Positions 1 through 11,040 of a stretch of DNA of 26,012 nt are shown one piece after another (position 1 is the stretch's first letter; the number at the start of each line of letters is the position of its first letter). Both the position numbers and the translations under genes were made by a program. Source of the DNA: Ichthyophonus hoferi (lineage: Eukaryota > Opisthokonta > Ichthyosporea > Ichthyophonida > Ichthyophonidae). The DNA lies in assembly GCA_002751075.1 (NCBI GenBank), contig NAOQ01000544.1, forward strand, positions 9,883 to 35,894, given 5' to 3'. The notes under the pieces are model-generated. The model made no database searches. It was given only the letters and a program-made list of their open reading frames with translations, and was not told the origin of the DNA.

Positions 1-65
1 ACATACATATATATATATACATACATACATACATACATACATACATACATGCATACATACATACA

Positions 66-99
<34 letters not shown>

Positions 100-142
100 C
101 ATACATACATATATACATACATACATACATACATACATACAG
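1..142. repeat. CATA/TA microsatellite
   Basis: An almost uninterrupted run of the tetranucleotide ACAT/CATA with short TA interruptions. It begins at the window edge, so its full length is not visible. No coding potential. Confidence 0.97.
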
Positions 143-1839
143 TCCCAATTAGTAAACCGCCATCACCAGGAATGTGAGACGCTTCATAGTTCTCAAGAGC
201 ACCAGTGGAATATATACAGGCGTATAGATAGGTTTAAATTAGTACAATTCCCATTTATGGCTATGAAAGGTGGGTTATGATTTGTGTTATTATAATGCGG
301 TATGTTTTATTATGTTATTGTATTGGATTATACTATGCTGTATTTTATTATATTATAGGCACATTTATTTATAAATTTTAGTCGTTATCCTACCATATCA
401 CATCCTATTAAAGTTATATTCTTTCTTTCTTTTTGTTCTTCTCATTGGTTGTGTAATACATTAAAATTATTGTTATCTATGAGTTAGATTAACCACTGAT
501 ATCGAGACTTTATAATATACATATATATATATTTAGCAGATTATTATCCTAGTGTACGAAATAATTTTACTATTATTATAATATAATCCCATGACTTCAT
601 TCTAGCTAAAGACAAATAACTTGTAATTGGCTAATTATCACTTACTGTACACGTAGTAGTGAACCAGTCCAACATATTAGTGATGGCTATGACGTCCTAC
701 TGACAATGACGCCATACACATCATATACGCTACATTTCTTCCTTTCTGTCTCTCTCACTTAACAATCCTTTTATTTCCTTCTCCCCAATTCCATTTTTTT
801 CTTTCTCCCTCTCTCTTTATACATATATTCACTATACACTATATACTATACATTATACACTATACATTATGTAATATATATATTATGTACAGTACCCAAT
901 CTGCAGCTCTCCCCTGTGGTAGGACTCATGTTAAAAGAGACGAGAGACCCTCAAATAAGAAGGGCTCAGGGTCATTGATCTGGACCATCTCTTATCTTTT
1001 CATACCACCCCATCTTCCCCTATCATCTCATTGGGGCATAGGGTAACACTTAGTTTTTTAGTATCGCTTTCTATTGGTGACTATTACCCATAGTTAATCA
1101 GTATATAATAATAATTCTCATACATTTTAATATTAGTAAGATCAATCTTACCTTATCCTATCATATAGTTTTTTTACTGAGATTATTTTTATACAAGCAT
1201 TAACTGGCTTATTTTTCGTAAGATTGGCAATAATAGCCAATAGCTTTGTCCAGATATTAATAATCGGTTCTAAACTCATTTTAAAGTAGTTTTAAAATAT
1301 AAATCTATAGATATACCATGTACTCTATGCTATATTGATGATGTCACTACATGCTATCAGATAATCTGAAGTATGTGATATGGACCCAATCACTGATAAA
1401 TAAAATGGTGTCCCTAATGCTGTTTATTGGTCTAATAAAAGGCATCTAAAATTTCATAGCACTTATGTTATGGTAATCTGTGATAGGAGGCTCCACTGAC
1501 TTGCCACCGGCCTGGGGTGTGCAATTGTTTATAATTAGAAGGATACTTTCTATTTAATTAGTGCTGGCCAGTTTTACATAGTTCTTTCACTTCTTTAGGG
1601 CAGGCCACGGAACTACCCTCTTATAAGTGTTACTACGTTTACATTTATACTTGCTTGCAACCAGTGCAAAAATTTATACTAGGTCACTAATGTATCATAA
1701 TGAGATGCATGATTGCTGTAGTAAGTATATTTCGCTACTTACCTAGTTATCATTAGGTACATATCATATTCGGTTTTAAAGATCAGCATATCAAGATTGA
1801 CAAGTGCGATTGGCTCCCTACACATTGTCGCCACTGTCA
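143..1839. other. AT-rich intergenic DNA, no gene recognised
   Basis: Stops are frequent in all frames and no domain-like peptide is visible. Part of it is low-complexity TATTA-type sequence (about 286-360) and pyrimidine-rich sequence (about 725-815). A slightly GC-richer patch at about 890-1045 was examined for an exon on either strand, without a convincing result. Confidence 0.6.
829..886. repeat. short AT minisatellite
   Basis: Degenerate tandem copies of a roughly 8-14 base unit of the type ACTATACATTAT. It directly follows a pyrimidine-rich tract. Confidence 0.7.
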
Positions 1840-2350
1840 CGTAGACTAATTCAAGGTGTTCATTTATTTGTCTGTCTTTATTTATTATTTAGTTATTTAG
1901 TTATTGTTAGAACAGCAATATGTAATTAATTTAGGGATTTCTTTGTATGGTTATAAACATTTCATATTATGAGCAATAATTATTACATATGTAGCATAGG
2001 AAAATAGCTAGTGCAATCTATTGGTGTTAAACTGCAATCCAAGATGATATATCAAAATTGAACCAGCCAATGGTAGAAATCCTGCAACTATATAATAAGC
2101 TATTTCAGCTCGTATCCTTTGGGGTTCAGATAGCACATTGCTTAGGCATCCTGCCTAAGGCAAGTCCTGCCAGCTTGTTTAATAATAAAAGTGTGCTTTA
2201 GCATATCTGTACTCTGTATATGCAAAGGGACACGTTAAAACGTCTCTTAATTCGGTATTCTCTTTCCTTCTAAAAAACATATCGGTCACAGGAACGCTCC
2301 TGTCTCTACTTATTATTCCCCAACAGTTATTTATACTTATTCAATACCTG
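1840..2350 (+). repeat. left arm of a long inverted repeat
   Basis: This arm is the diverged reverse complement of about 4260-4770. The best blocks are 2127-2156, which matches 4487-4516 over 30 of 30 bases, and 2204-2240, which matches 4403-4439 over 36 of 37 bases. Shorter shared blocks include GGTCACAGGAAC near the inner end and AATCTATTGGTGTTA near the outer end. Between these blocks there are many substitutions and indels, so the arms are old. 2141-2159 is itself a small hairpin (CTTAGGCA, three-base loop, TGCCTAAG). No transposase is visible. It could be the terminal repeat of a non-autonomous DNA element, or one of two oppositely inserted copies of the same repeat. Outer limits are approximate. 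Confidence 0.85.
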
Positions 2351-4259
2351 TACACTCATTGGTAGACAAAAGGCGTTACTCTGGTGAATTAACTAGCGCG
2401 TACGCAGCATCATGCTATTCAATCCAGTTTGACCAACAGTACATACATATTATAACCTTTTATGGCACCGGTGTCATACGTGCTCGCCAATAGGATGTCC
2501 AATTTACGCTAAGTCAAAATAATATATAATTTATTTAGATTACTGGTGTCTATATATAATTACCAATAAGAAGTCTGCTTTCAGATAAAATGGAATCTTA
2601 AAGAAATCATTCTGCAATGGAGAATGGGCTATTTTTACAAATGTATTTTTTATTCAAATTGTTCAAAATTAATTTTCGTAAAGATAATTAATTTAATATC
2701 CAAAAGTAATCTCAACTGTAGGTTTTACTACACAAATTACATTGCTTTTATAATAAATAATTGTCACCAATAATCTAAAAGGGTAGATTATCTGAGATGA
2801 CTCTGTGCATAGTCAACGGAAAGCCACTGAACAACAGTGGAAAACGTATCACGATTAGAGATGCTGGATCATTGAATAACCAGAGGATCATCCCATGAAT
2901 GGTAACACATTCTCACAATCATCACAAAGAGTACATTGAGATAGGTTATTTTCTTTGCGGGTGACCTGGTGCACTGGCTCAGCAAGAAACAACCTGTACG
3001 CACTCTAGGTTTTACTAATAGTAGGTTCATTGCCCCTATCACATGCACTCAGAAAATGTTAAAATTTACATCATTGTTGGATTGCCTAGGGATCAACTGT
3101 CAGTAAATCGCCAAGTATGGAGACAACTAGAGTCCCCTGATACTAGGCGAGAAGGCCTGTTTGCGCAAGCAAACTAGACACATCAGATTGAGGTATTGGT
3201 ATATAAGGAAAGCAACAGACAATCGGGAGATCATAGTAAAAGAGATTCCAACAACACTACAAGCAGCAGATTCTTCGGCAAAGACCATGTCTAACCCAGC
3301 TTGCCAGGCAACCAAAAATTTGTTGAAGCTAGCTTCCACCTAAATATTTTCTTCTTTTGTAGCCATCACAACATAGACGGATATAAGGTCAAAGGGAAGT
3401 GTTGGAACCAAAGCGTTCACTGTGCTTTTACAGTTCAGTTTATTTATTTATTTGTATTGTAATAATTGTGAAAAATTGTCAACATTCATCAGTTGATTCT
3501 CTGATGAAGAGTCTGCAGTACTCTGGCTACCTGTTGATCTGGTGTCTCCAATTCTAAGTCATTTTCCATGGTTGTTCAGATGAGCCTCACTATCTTCACA
3601 CTCATCTTGACAGTCTACCCTTATAGATTGTAGTTGATAGTTATTTCTGCCATAGGAACGTCTTATTAATTAGTAAACTCTAGTTAGATTTACACCCCGG
3701 ATGTTAGTTTATATTCTTAAGTATAATTGTTACAATTTTACATCTATCAAGTAGCACTTGCATAAATTTTGAACCTTCATTATACAAGTCATTGTCATGC
3801 TACTATATTTATCGCCAACTTTGGACTGGACATCAACTGAATTTCCTATTACAAGTTCCATTCACCAATATTTCAAAACTAGTTAAATATATTTATGTCT
3901 TATTAACCGAGTAAGTTGTCAATTTACTTAATTCATTATTATAGAATACTTAAATAAGGATTAGTGATCATTAGTAGTATCACTTAGTCACTGTTTGTTT
4001 ATTAACCAATCTTATAATACATGGTTTCTATTTTATGATGCAAACACATGTAACTTTGTTACGTTACCATATCAAACATAGATATTACTTACTATACTTG
4101 GTTATAAAAATTGAATAACTAGTATACAACTTTGTTTATTTTTAACCAATCGGCTAACTAGTTTTCCTCATTAAAAAGGGAGACATCAAACAAGGAACCA
4201 TTCTAGTTATTTAACTTGCACATTACATTATTTATTAGTATATTACCTGTGGTATAGAC
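2351..4259. other. spacer between the inverted arms, no gene recognised
   Basis: About 1.9 kb of AT-rich DNA. The longest open stretches (two overlapping frames near 3130-3340) have no recognisable motif. A segment at about 3750-3890 is a dispersed repeat with a second copy near 8000. The segment 2773-2794 forms a small hairpin (ATAATCTA, TAGATTAT). Confidence 0.55.
3750..3890 (+). repeat. dispersed repeat, copy A
   Basis: Directly repeated at about 7990-8165. Shared blocks include TTCATTATAC, TCATGC, TTGGA and GACATCAAC, in the same order and spacing, followed by a weaker match at ACCAATA. Copy B carries an extra segment of about 30 bases. The similarity is diverged and its edges are unclear. 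Copy A lies inside the inverted-repeat spacer, so copy B may be a remnant of the same family. Confidence 0.7.
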
Positions 4260-4770
4260 GCATTCTTTAGCTGCATTCAAGCTATATTCTACTTATAAAA
4301 CGTTCTGTTATAAACAATAAGTAGACAGATGTGTTCCTGTGACCTATATTCGTTTAGAGGAAGAGAGAATACCAAATTAAGATGCCGTATTCTATAGTGG
4401 TGTTTTAACGTGTCCCTTTGCATACACAGAGTACAGATATATTAAGACATGTTTCTATTATTAAACAAGTCAGTAGAACTAGTCATAGGCAGGATGCCTA
4501 AGCAATGTGCTATCTGGCCCCAAAATATAAAATCTGAAATGGTTTAATATATATATGCAATATCTCTACCATTGGCTGGTTTAATTTTGATAAATCACCT
4601 TGAATGGGTATCTAACACCAATAGATTGTACTAACTATTTTCCCAGACTACAGGTTTAATAGAGATGGTTAACAATTTTAAATGCTTATAGTTATTCAAA
4701 GAAATACCCAAATTAATTAAATATTCCTGTTTTAACACCTTCAATTGGGTACATACTTACACTAACTGAA
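4260..4770 (-). repeat. right arm of a long inverted repeat
   Basis: Reverse-complement partner of the arm at 1840-2350. Similarity weakens inward of about 4270 and outward of about 4760. The 30-base perfect block 4487-4516 and the near-perfect block 4403-4439 anchor the alignment. I cannot identify target-site duplications flanking the whole structure. Confidence 0.85.
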
Positions 4771-6118
4771 AGAATTAATCTCAAGCATTTCGTCCAATAA
4801 ATAACTTAGCACTTAAATAGAAAAATTCACATATATTGTCTGCCAATATATTCTGAACAAGTACAACTTATAACATTGAACAAATTAAGGTCAATAAAAG
4901 GTCCCAGATTGATGATGACAATGTGGACCCAGCTACCACTCTAGCTCATGTTCCAGGAACTGCACTCCCACAGACACCTAGTAATGCGAATGCTTTAATT
5001 CTAAGCTATGATTGATCCTTCCGTTTTAATCCTATTGTCCCGGTTCCCATAATTACCAGCACTATAATAGGTACAACTTCAATACAGATTTTTTTCTTGC
5101 TCTAATTTTGTCTGCCTTGCTACACGTATATGTATGTATATTTAAATTATTAGCATATATATTCAATTAGCCTCTATCATTTATTACATGTCAAACAATA
5201 ATCACTAATGAAATCTGAAGGGTCGTTTTTGAGTGAAGAATTTCAATCAATAAATATACATCTTTAATCAGTTTCAAGGGAAAGAACACTTACTTGATAG
5301 GCCTTAAACGCATTGTACTTACAATCCTAGACTAATGGTATTAGCATGTATGCACAAAGTGCAATCACTTTCACTTAGTATAAGGAAACCACGAACCTGA
5401 AGTCATGATCCTTGACTAATAAGAAACGCCTTAGGTAAAAATCATGACTTGCTACTAAATAACCACACCACAAAAAACATTAAAATCAACCAAGACTGGC
5501 TATTAAGGCGTGTATTTATATACTTTAACACATAAGGATAGAAGAATAAAAACAGTTTTGGATATTACATTTATGGGCTGTGAATATATTAGGCCGATTG
5601 TGCGTAAAACTATCACTCCGCAATTTATTATTTTTAATCGTCGACTTATGCTGTTATTAAGATGAAAACAAACTGGGGCTGTATGTGATTATAAAAGCAG
5701 TATAGTATGATGCGGTGACAACTTTTTATTGTAGTCATAATACATACACCAATGAAGGTATTTATATGCAATCTTGACAGTCACAGAGAGGATCCTGTAG
5801 ATACATAACGTAGTAGGTTCTTGACATTTATACTGCAGTACTCACCTGCCATTAATATACCATTAGAACTTTGACCCATCACAGTATGTCATAGTATTAT
5901 CAGATATCATTTCATATCTCATTATAATAAAACATCCTAGGCATCAATACACCCCTCCCTACACTAATATATACATATATACAGACAACCCTTTGTGGAG
6001 AAATGGTAACACACTCTTATAAAACAACGTATAATCTCTAGGATTATTACTCTTATTACAGCTATACCTATCTTTTCCCTCCCCAATAGCAACATCTCAA
6101 TATAGTAAAACCACTTAC
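4771..6118. other. AT-rich intergenic DNA downstream of the HMG-box gene
   Basis: No coding region recognised on either strand. The part next to 6118 lies downstream of the minus-strand HMG-box gene and should hold its 3' untranslated region. Minus-strand AATAAA signals can be read as TTTATT near 5725 and 5632, but which one is used, if either, cannot be told. Confidence 0.5.
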
Positions 6119-7332
6119 CTAATTGGTAGATTGGTTCTTTTTCTTATTGAACCTAATCGCATTCTTTATCTCACTCAATCTCTCTCCAAGTTTGCCTTCC
6201 TCTAGCTCCTTTTTATGCCCTCTCTGGGCTTTCATATTCTTCGCAAATATTGCCTGTTCCTCCACAGACAAGGCCGCCTTCCACACCTTACACTGTTCCC
6301 TATATTCAGCATACTTTTTCTTACTTTCATTGACTAGGCTCTGTATAGGGGTTATAAGGATTGTGCGTGTATATAATTAATATCTATTGAATCCAACTAG
6401 GATTGAATAAATTCGTTCCAATGAATATAAAGTAAGGAGCCTACGTTTAAAGACCTAATTGGCTCTCAAATGCCAACCTTATCTCTATATTATACTATCA
6501 TACATTCGAATGCTACAAACACCCGTTCTACTGAATCCGAACAGACTAACCAATAATTGATCTATACCTATATAGTATGTAATTGGTTGTATGCGACTAG
6601 CGCAAGTTATTCTATGAACTGATGGAATTATCGATCTTGTAGCACCAAGCTCCGAATCTATAAAACAAACTTTGATTATTCACAAAGAATCCCTAACAAA
6701 CTTAATTAGTAAGAAACGCCTTTTTCTTTCTAGTAACAAGCAAATATAAAAGAGTATATGGACTTAACATGGAGGAGGAAGAGGAGGGGATGGCCTGAGT
6801 AAAAATAGATTAGAACTAAAAATAGTACAAGTATAGCTTAGGTAGCTAGAGAGATCGACAAATAGATGCACATAATATACATACCCAATATATATTCTCT
6901 GTGCTTATTGATAGAGAATGAGGTTAAATCATATAAAAATACTGCCCTAATATAATATAACGTGGTATAAGATAAGCCATTCTCTCAAATAATGCACCCA
7001 TGCCTCTATAGATCTTACTGTATACCAAGACATATTCAAACACTAACACTTACGTCTCTTTTATCTTCGGGCAATAGCTTCCACAAACGGAAAACTTCCT
7101 TGAAGACTTCAGCATTGTTCGCATTTTTGGGTAGTGTTGATTGAACCTCGGCTAACTTTTCATCTCTAAAAAGAATAAAGGCTCTTTCAGGACGTTTGGG
7201 TGGCTCGCTAGCGGCGCTAGCGAAGTGATTCTTAGCAATAAAGGCGCAAGGTACTATAGGTAATACACAGAAGGCATTAATTGTATTAATACCTATTAGT
7301 CTACGAAGGGGAGAGAAAAGTAAAGCAGACAT
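6119..7332 (-). CDS. mitochondrial-type single HMG-box protein (TFAM/Abf2-like), two exons
   Basis: Exon 1 is 7332-7054 and exon 2 is 6340-6119, giving 166 residues. The exon 1 donor is GAC|GTAAGT and the exon 2 acceptor is CTATACAG|AGC, both phase 0. Residues 1-43 have arginines, serines and hydrophobics but no acidic residue before E43, as in a mitochondrial leader. Residues 46-113 form one HMG box: PKRPERAFILF, then W84 and LLPEDKRD, with the third helix supplied by exon 2 (Y103, Y106, W113). The tail 114-166 is rich in Lys and Glu. Family knowledge: such proteins coat, bend and compact mitochondrial DNA and aid its transcription. TFAM and yeast Abf2 carry two boxes, whereas only one is seen here. 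The TAG stop (6121-6119) is followed at once by GTAAGT, a full donor consensus, so a 3'UTR intron or a longer splice form is possible. A nuclear HMGB-type role is less likely because of the leader. Confidence 0.88.
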
Positions 7333-7480
7333 TTTAGATACTAGTACTACTTCTACAGTATAGTGTAGGATAGAATGGAGATGTCAGGCAGTTATGGAGA
7401 ACTGAGGTAACCCTGGTAACTCAATTAGGTAGTGATTCGAATTTGGATTCGGACCATAATTCGGAATAGAAATGGTATCC
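7240..7480 (-). repeat. tandem duplication unit 1 (functional 5' end of the HMG-box gene)
   Basis: Covers about the first 30 codons of the HMG-box gene plus roughly 145 bases upstream of its ATG. It repeats at 7498-7751 with an offset of about 258 bases. Conserved blocks include GGCGC near the inner end, TATTAATACCTA, TAGTACTAC and GATTCGGACC near the outer end. Confidence 0.85.
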
Positions 7481-7497
7481 CGGGAAATAATAAAGAG

Positions 7498-7751
7498 AAA
7501 GGCGCGAGGTAATATAGCTAATACATGGTAGGAATCAACTATATTAATACCTAGTATACAAAAAAAATAAAAAAATGAAAAAATGACATGCTATAACATA
7601 GTACTACTTATATATTATAAGCTTAATAATATAGAATAGGATAGGAGAGAGATGTAACGTGGTTATGGAAAACTGTAAGCACAACCTATTAACTAAATCA
7701 AACAATGATTCGGATTTAGATTCGGACCGTAATTCGGACTGATATGGTATT
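7498..7751 (-). pseudogene. decayed upstream duplicate of the HMG-box gene 5' end
   Basis: Second unit of the tandem duplication. It keeps an ATG at 7589-7587 (minus strand) at the position matching the real start, followed by the GGTATTAAT block. The stretch between them is one base shorter than in the gene and has become T-rich, so the frame is lost and a TAG is reached after 12 codons. It contains no HMG box. It may now act only as upstream sequence or a second promoter. Confidence 0.8.
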
Positions 7752-7794
7752 GATTTGTGATCTGGCCTGTTTATGTATATATTTGATGTATGTA

Positions 7795-8000
7795 ATCTAA
7801 TCTAATATGAAATAATACAATATAATACAATATAATATAATATAATATAATATAATGTAATATAATGCAATATTATATAACATTACATAGTATAATATAA
7901 TATAGTATAGTACAATATAATGTAATATTATGTAATGTAATGTAATATAATATAACATAATATAATATAATTTAATGTAATACAACCTAGTATAATGTAA
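7795..8000. repeat. TATAA/TAATG satellite
   Basis: Tandem degenerate pentanucleotide array of TATAA, TAATG and TACAA types. The open frame of about 60 codons running through it on the minus strand (only Tyr, Ile, Leu and similar residues) is a by-product of the repeat. Confidence 0.95.
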
Positions 8001-8165
8001 TAAAATATGGCTATCTTCATTATACTGGTCATTATCATGCCATCATATTTGTCAGCAACCTTGGATTAGACATCAACCGAATCTGCCAGAATGAGCCCCG
8101 TTCATTGATACACTCGATAAAAAAAACCACAAACCAATACCTCAGAACTATAAAACAAGAGCGTT
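7990..8165 (+). repeat. dispersed repeat, copy B
   Basis: Second copy of the repeat at 3750-3890, in the same orientation. It abuts the end of the TATAA satellite, which blurs its left edge. Confidence 0.65.
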
Positions 8166-9759
8166 TACTGGTTAATTGTATGTAAAATCCTAACCAATAA
8201 CAATCTGGTATTCACATGTAATACACACACAATAAAGTTCAATTTACAGTCCATATTATGACTAGGTTGTAAGTATAATAAGTGCTAATAATTTTAATCA
8301 TTTAAATAATAAATAATAAAAAATGAATTAAATTAACGCATTAACTAATTAATAGGACATAGGCAAGTGGGATTTGCCTTTAGTCAGGTAAAATTGATAT
8401 TATGTATGAAGCTGAGCTTGGGTAAATAAATCTTACAGATGGACATAGAAAATTGTTACGATTAGAAATTTTGATAAGAAATCACAATCACATGTGCTTG
8501 CATGAACCACCAAGATTTCCGATTAAATTACACTGATCTTATATTTTCTAAGATTCCAACGATTCGGGAGCACCAAGAGCAACTGGAATAATGGCTTAGT
8601 TGGTACCCCAGCGAGGCATCCATCATAACTAACATATATATTAGTATTATTAAAGGGTCCAGTTTTCTAAACATAAATAAGTTGACAGGCAGTAATGTTT
8701 TCTTAATAGTAAAGAAAATGGTTAAGTCATATACTACTGTTCAGTCATTTAATACTAATTAGAAAAATCATATTCCAGAATTTTACAAACATTTAAATGT
8801 GTTACAAGATTACTAGCAACAGATGAGTAAGAAGGTTCGATCAAAACCCAAATAAAAAATAGATCAATTCTTGTCATAGTATGCAGCATGTGAACACTAT
8901 TACATCAGGGAACCAAGTTAATTCACCAATCTAAATAGGGACATATTAGTATTCAAGTATTGTGGTAAGATCAGACAATTCTAGTAGCTCTCTTTGACCA
9001 ATCATGAGTTGGATTGGCTAATATAATATCAATATTTATGATTGGCTCCATTTGGGTTATTGAAGTTAGCAAAGTTGGTGTTAACTAGAAAGTTAGCACT
9101 GGCGATAAAACGAAGCATAAAAGAAAGCAAAACTCAAAAATAAAGGGTGGCCACACACATATGTGGCCCCCGGTACACCCGGGTATATGTGGCAACCCCG
9201 CATGCAATGTGTACATGTATACTCACACTAAAACTTTGCATTTAATATTTGTTAAACAATATCATAATACATATATACATATATACATATAGTCCTATTA
9301 TACAACACTCAATTGGAGACACCGAAGCCTGTGGATAGGTCGCTAAAACTACCATAGATTGCTATAAAATGCGTTCATACTGTCTATAGTTTTGAAATAG
9401 GATGAACTAATTAATCTAGATCCTTTACTAGAAGACCAACTAATTAAACCTGGTGTCACTTCTCCTAATATTAATGATACTCTGAGTATTTTTCCATAAC
9501 CACAATATCACATATATAACACTGCACATAGTAAGAGATTAAAGTTTTTCATATTTCTTGGGCAAAAGTATAAGCTTGAACAAGAATTATTGAAAGCTTT
9601 AGTTTATAAGCTACCAGACCACACACTTGAAATAGCACTAAGTATCCCTAATTTTAGTCCTATTTTCCGGTAGGCAGAGCAGATATTGAATTATGTTAGC
9701 TTGTATTGGTGAGCCATTACAATTACAATTAGTATTCTGATTGTGACAAAGTTAGTTAC
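8166..9759. other. AT-rich intergenic DNA, no gene recognised
   Basis: No frame shows a recognisable protein. The notable element is the small GC-rich dyad cluster at 9146-9222, listed separately. Several ATTGG motifs occur at about 9000-9060, including GATTGGCT twice. Confidence 0.5.
9146..9222. other. GC-rich cluster of short dyads
   Basis: Within very AT-rich flanks lie adjoining imperfect palindromes: GGCCACACACATATGTGGCC, then CCCGGTACACCCGGG, then GTGTACATGTATAC. Composition and symmetry differ sharply from the surroundings. It could be a protein-binding site, an element end or a structured RNA. No family is recognised. Confidence 0.5.
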
Positions 9760-11040
9760 AGGAAATAAAATGTTGTGAAAATCCTTGTTCTTTGTCTCCA
9801 TGCTGCCTTGGGCACAGAAACGGGATTCATGTTGAGTGACAGCCCCAGTTTGGTCTTGTTACTTCTGGTAAACCCATAGGCTGTTTTGTATTGCAGTGTT
9901 TTGGAGGACCTACTTCCATGGTAATAAGGTGCACATATGGAACTCATTGATGGCAGTAAGCTCAATGTGCATAGCTGTAATGCAACACATTTTGTCTTGG
10001 GCAAGCATAACCTCCTTGTAATTCTTAGAATCTGAAAACTCTACAATGATCGGGTATACGGAGGTGGAAGCCACTGTGCTAGAAATAATATGTACCAGGG
10101 TTTGGTGTTGACCATTTTCATATTTCTGCCCACCGCATGTTGGTGGTGGTTGGTATGGTAAATAATGGGGTCTTTATTCTACTCATGTAATAATATATAC
10201 CCTCTCTCTCATTGGACCTATAAAATTTGGGGATCGGTGGCAAGGCAGGGAGAGATAAGAGAGTATCCATGTTGGGGACATACTTTCACAGAAGCTGTAT
10301 ATCCTCTGTGGGTAAGAAGGTACCCTCAGATTGTATATCTATGAAAATAGTGTCAAAATCAACATCATTGCCATGGGGATAGGTTTCTCAAAAGAAAAGA
10401 GCTTTGGCAAATGTTCAGTTGTATGTGTCATGAAGAAATACCTTTACAAAGAATGTAAAATTGCAGCAGATGGAAGTTCAATGAAGTTTCCAGTCCAAAA
10501 TAATCCAGCCATCCATATTGTCAGAATAGCCAAAAGGCATGGCTTTCAACCATGGACAGTGAATCTAATGTTCCTAGTGGTGGGATCATTCTGATAATAG
10601 AGATTTCACCTGAAGGTACATAGGTGGTGAACTGAAGCAGAAGTATGATGTCTAAGGGAATAAAGGGTTTAGTCTACTGAAGGGGCAGCGATTGGCATAA
10701 AGTTGTGGGTAAATACAGCAGCATGAATGGCATGGCATATTCCCAGAAAATGCGAGGGACATTAATGCTGTTCATGACTACTCTGGCCATGGTTAAAATG
10801 TAATCATTTATTTATTAAAAACCCATCATATTGAGACACATATGGTATAGTGGTACAGTCTCTAATTCCTCAAAATATGAGTTGGTCAAGGAAGAAAATT
10901 AGTGTATATACTATGACTTGGTCAGTGTAAGGAGTGGCAATTCTGAAGAGGACATGTTTGGCATGTAATGCCTCCATGTATTGGTGGAATAGAACAGATA
11001 ATTCATTATACCAGTTGACATCAGCAACCTATTGAAATCA
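9760..11040 (-). mobile_element. Ty1/copia retrotransposon fossil, integrase to start of RT
   Basis: An old, broken LTR-retrotransposon fragment read on the minus strand. Going from 11040 down, it shows the later part of a copia integrase core (YTDQ motif, then a segment like the usual P..FW.EA.. region), the post-integrase region, and near 9800-10000 the beginning of a copia reverse transcriptase region. Neither gag nor LTRs are seen. It carries many breaks, probably ten or more, and is clearly ancient. It adjoins a second copia fragment in the opposite orientation at about 11040. Confidence 0.75.

Noticed and set aside
1-142. CRISPR-like or telomeric array
   Set aside because: The unit is a plain 4-base microsatellite without spacers and is not a known telomere repeat.
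938-1000. Possible short minus-strand exon (reads MVQINDPEPF and so on to a stop)
   Set aside because: Only about 20 codons, no pyrimidine tract before the putative acceptor, and no partner exon found.
7797-7985. 62-codon Tyr/Ile/Leu-rich open frame on the minus strand
   Set aside because: It lies wholly within the TATAA satellite, so its composition comes from the repeat.
10331-10594. 87-codon open frame on the plus strand
   Set aside because: It runs antisense through the minus-strand copia fossil and shows no motif of its own.
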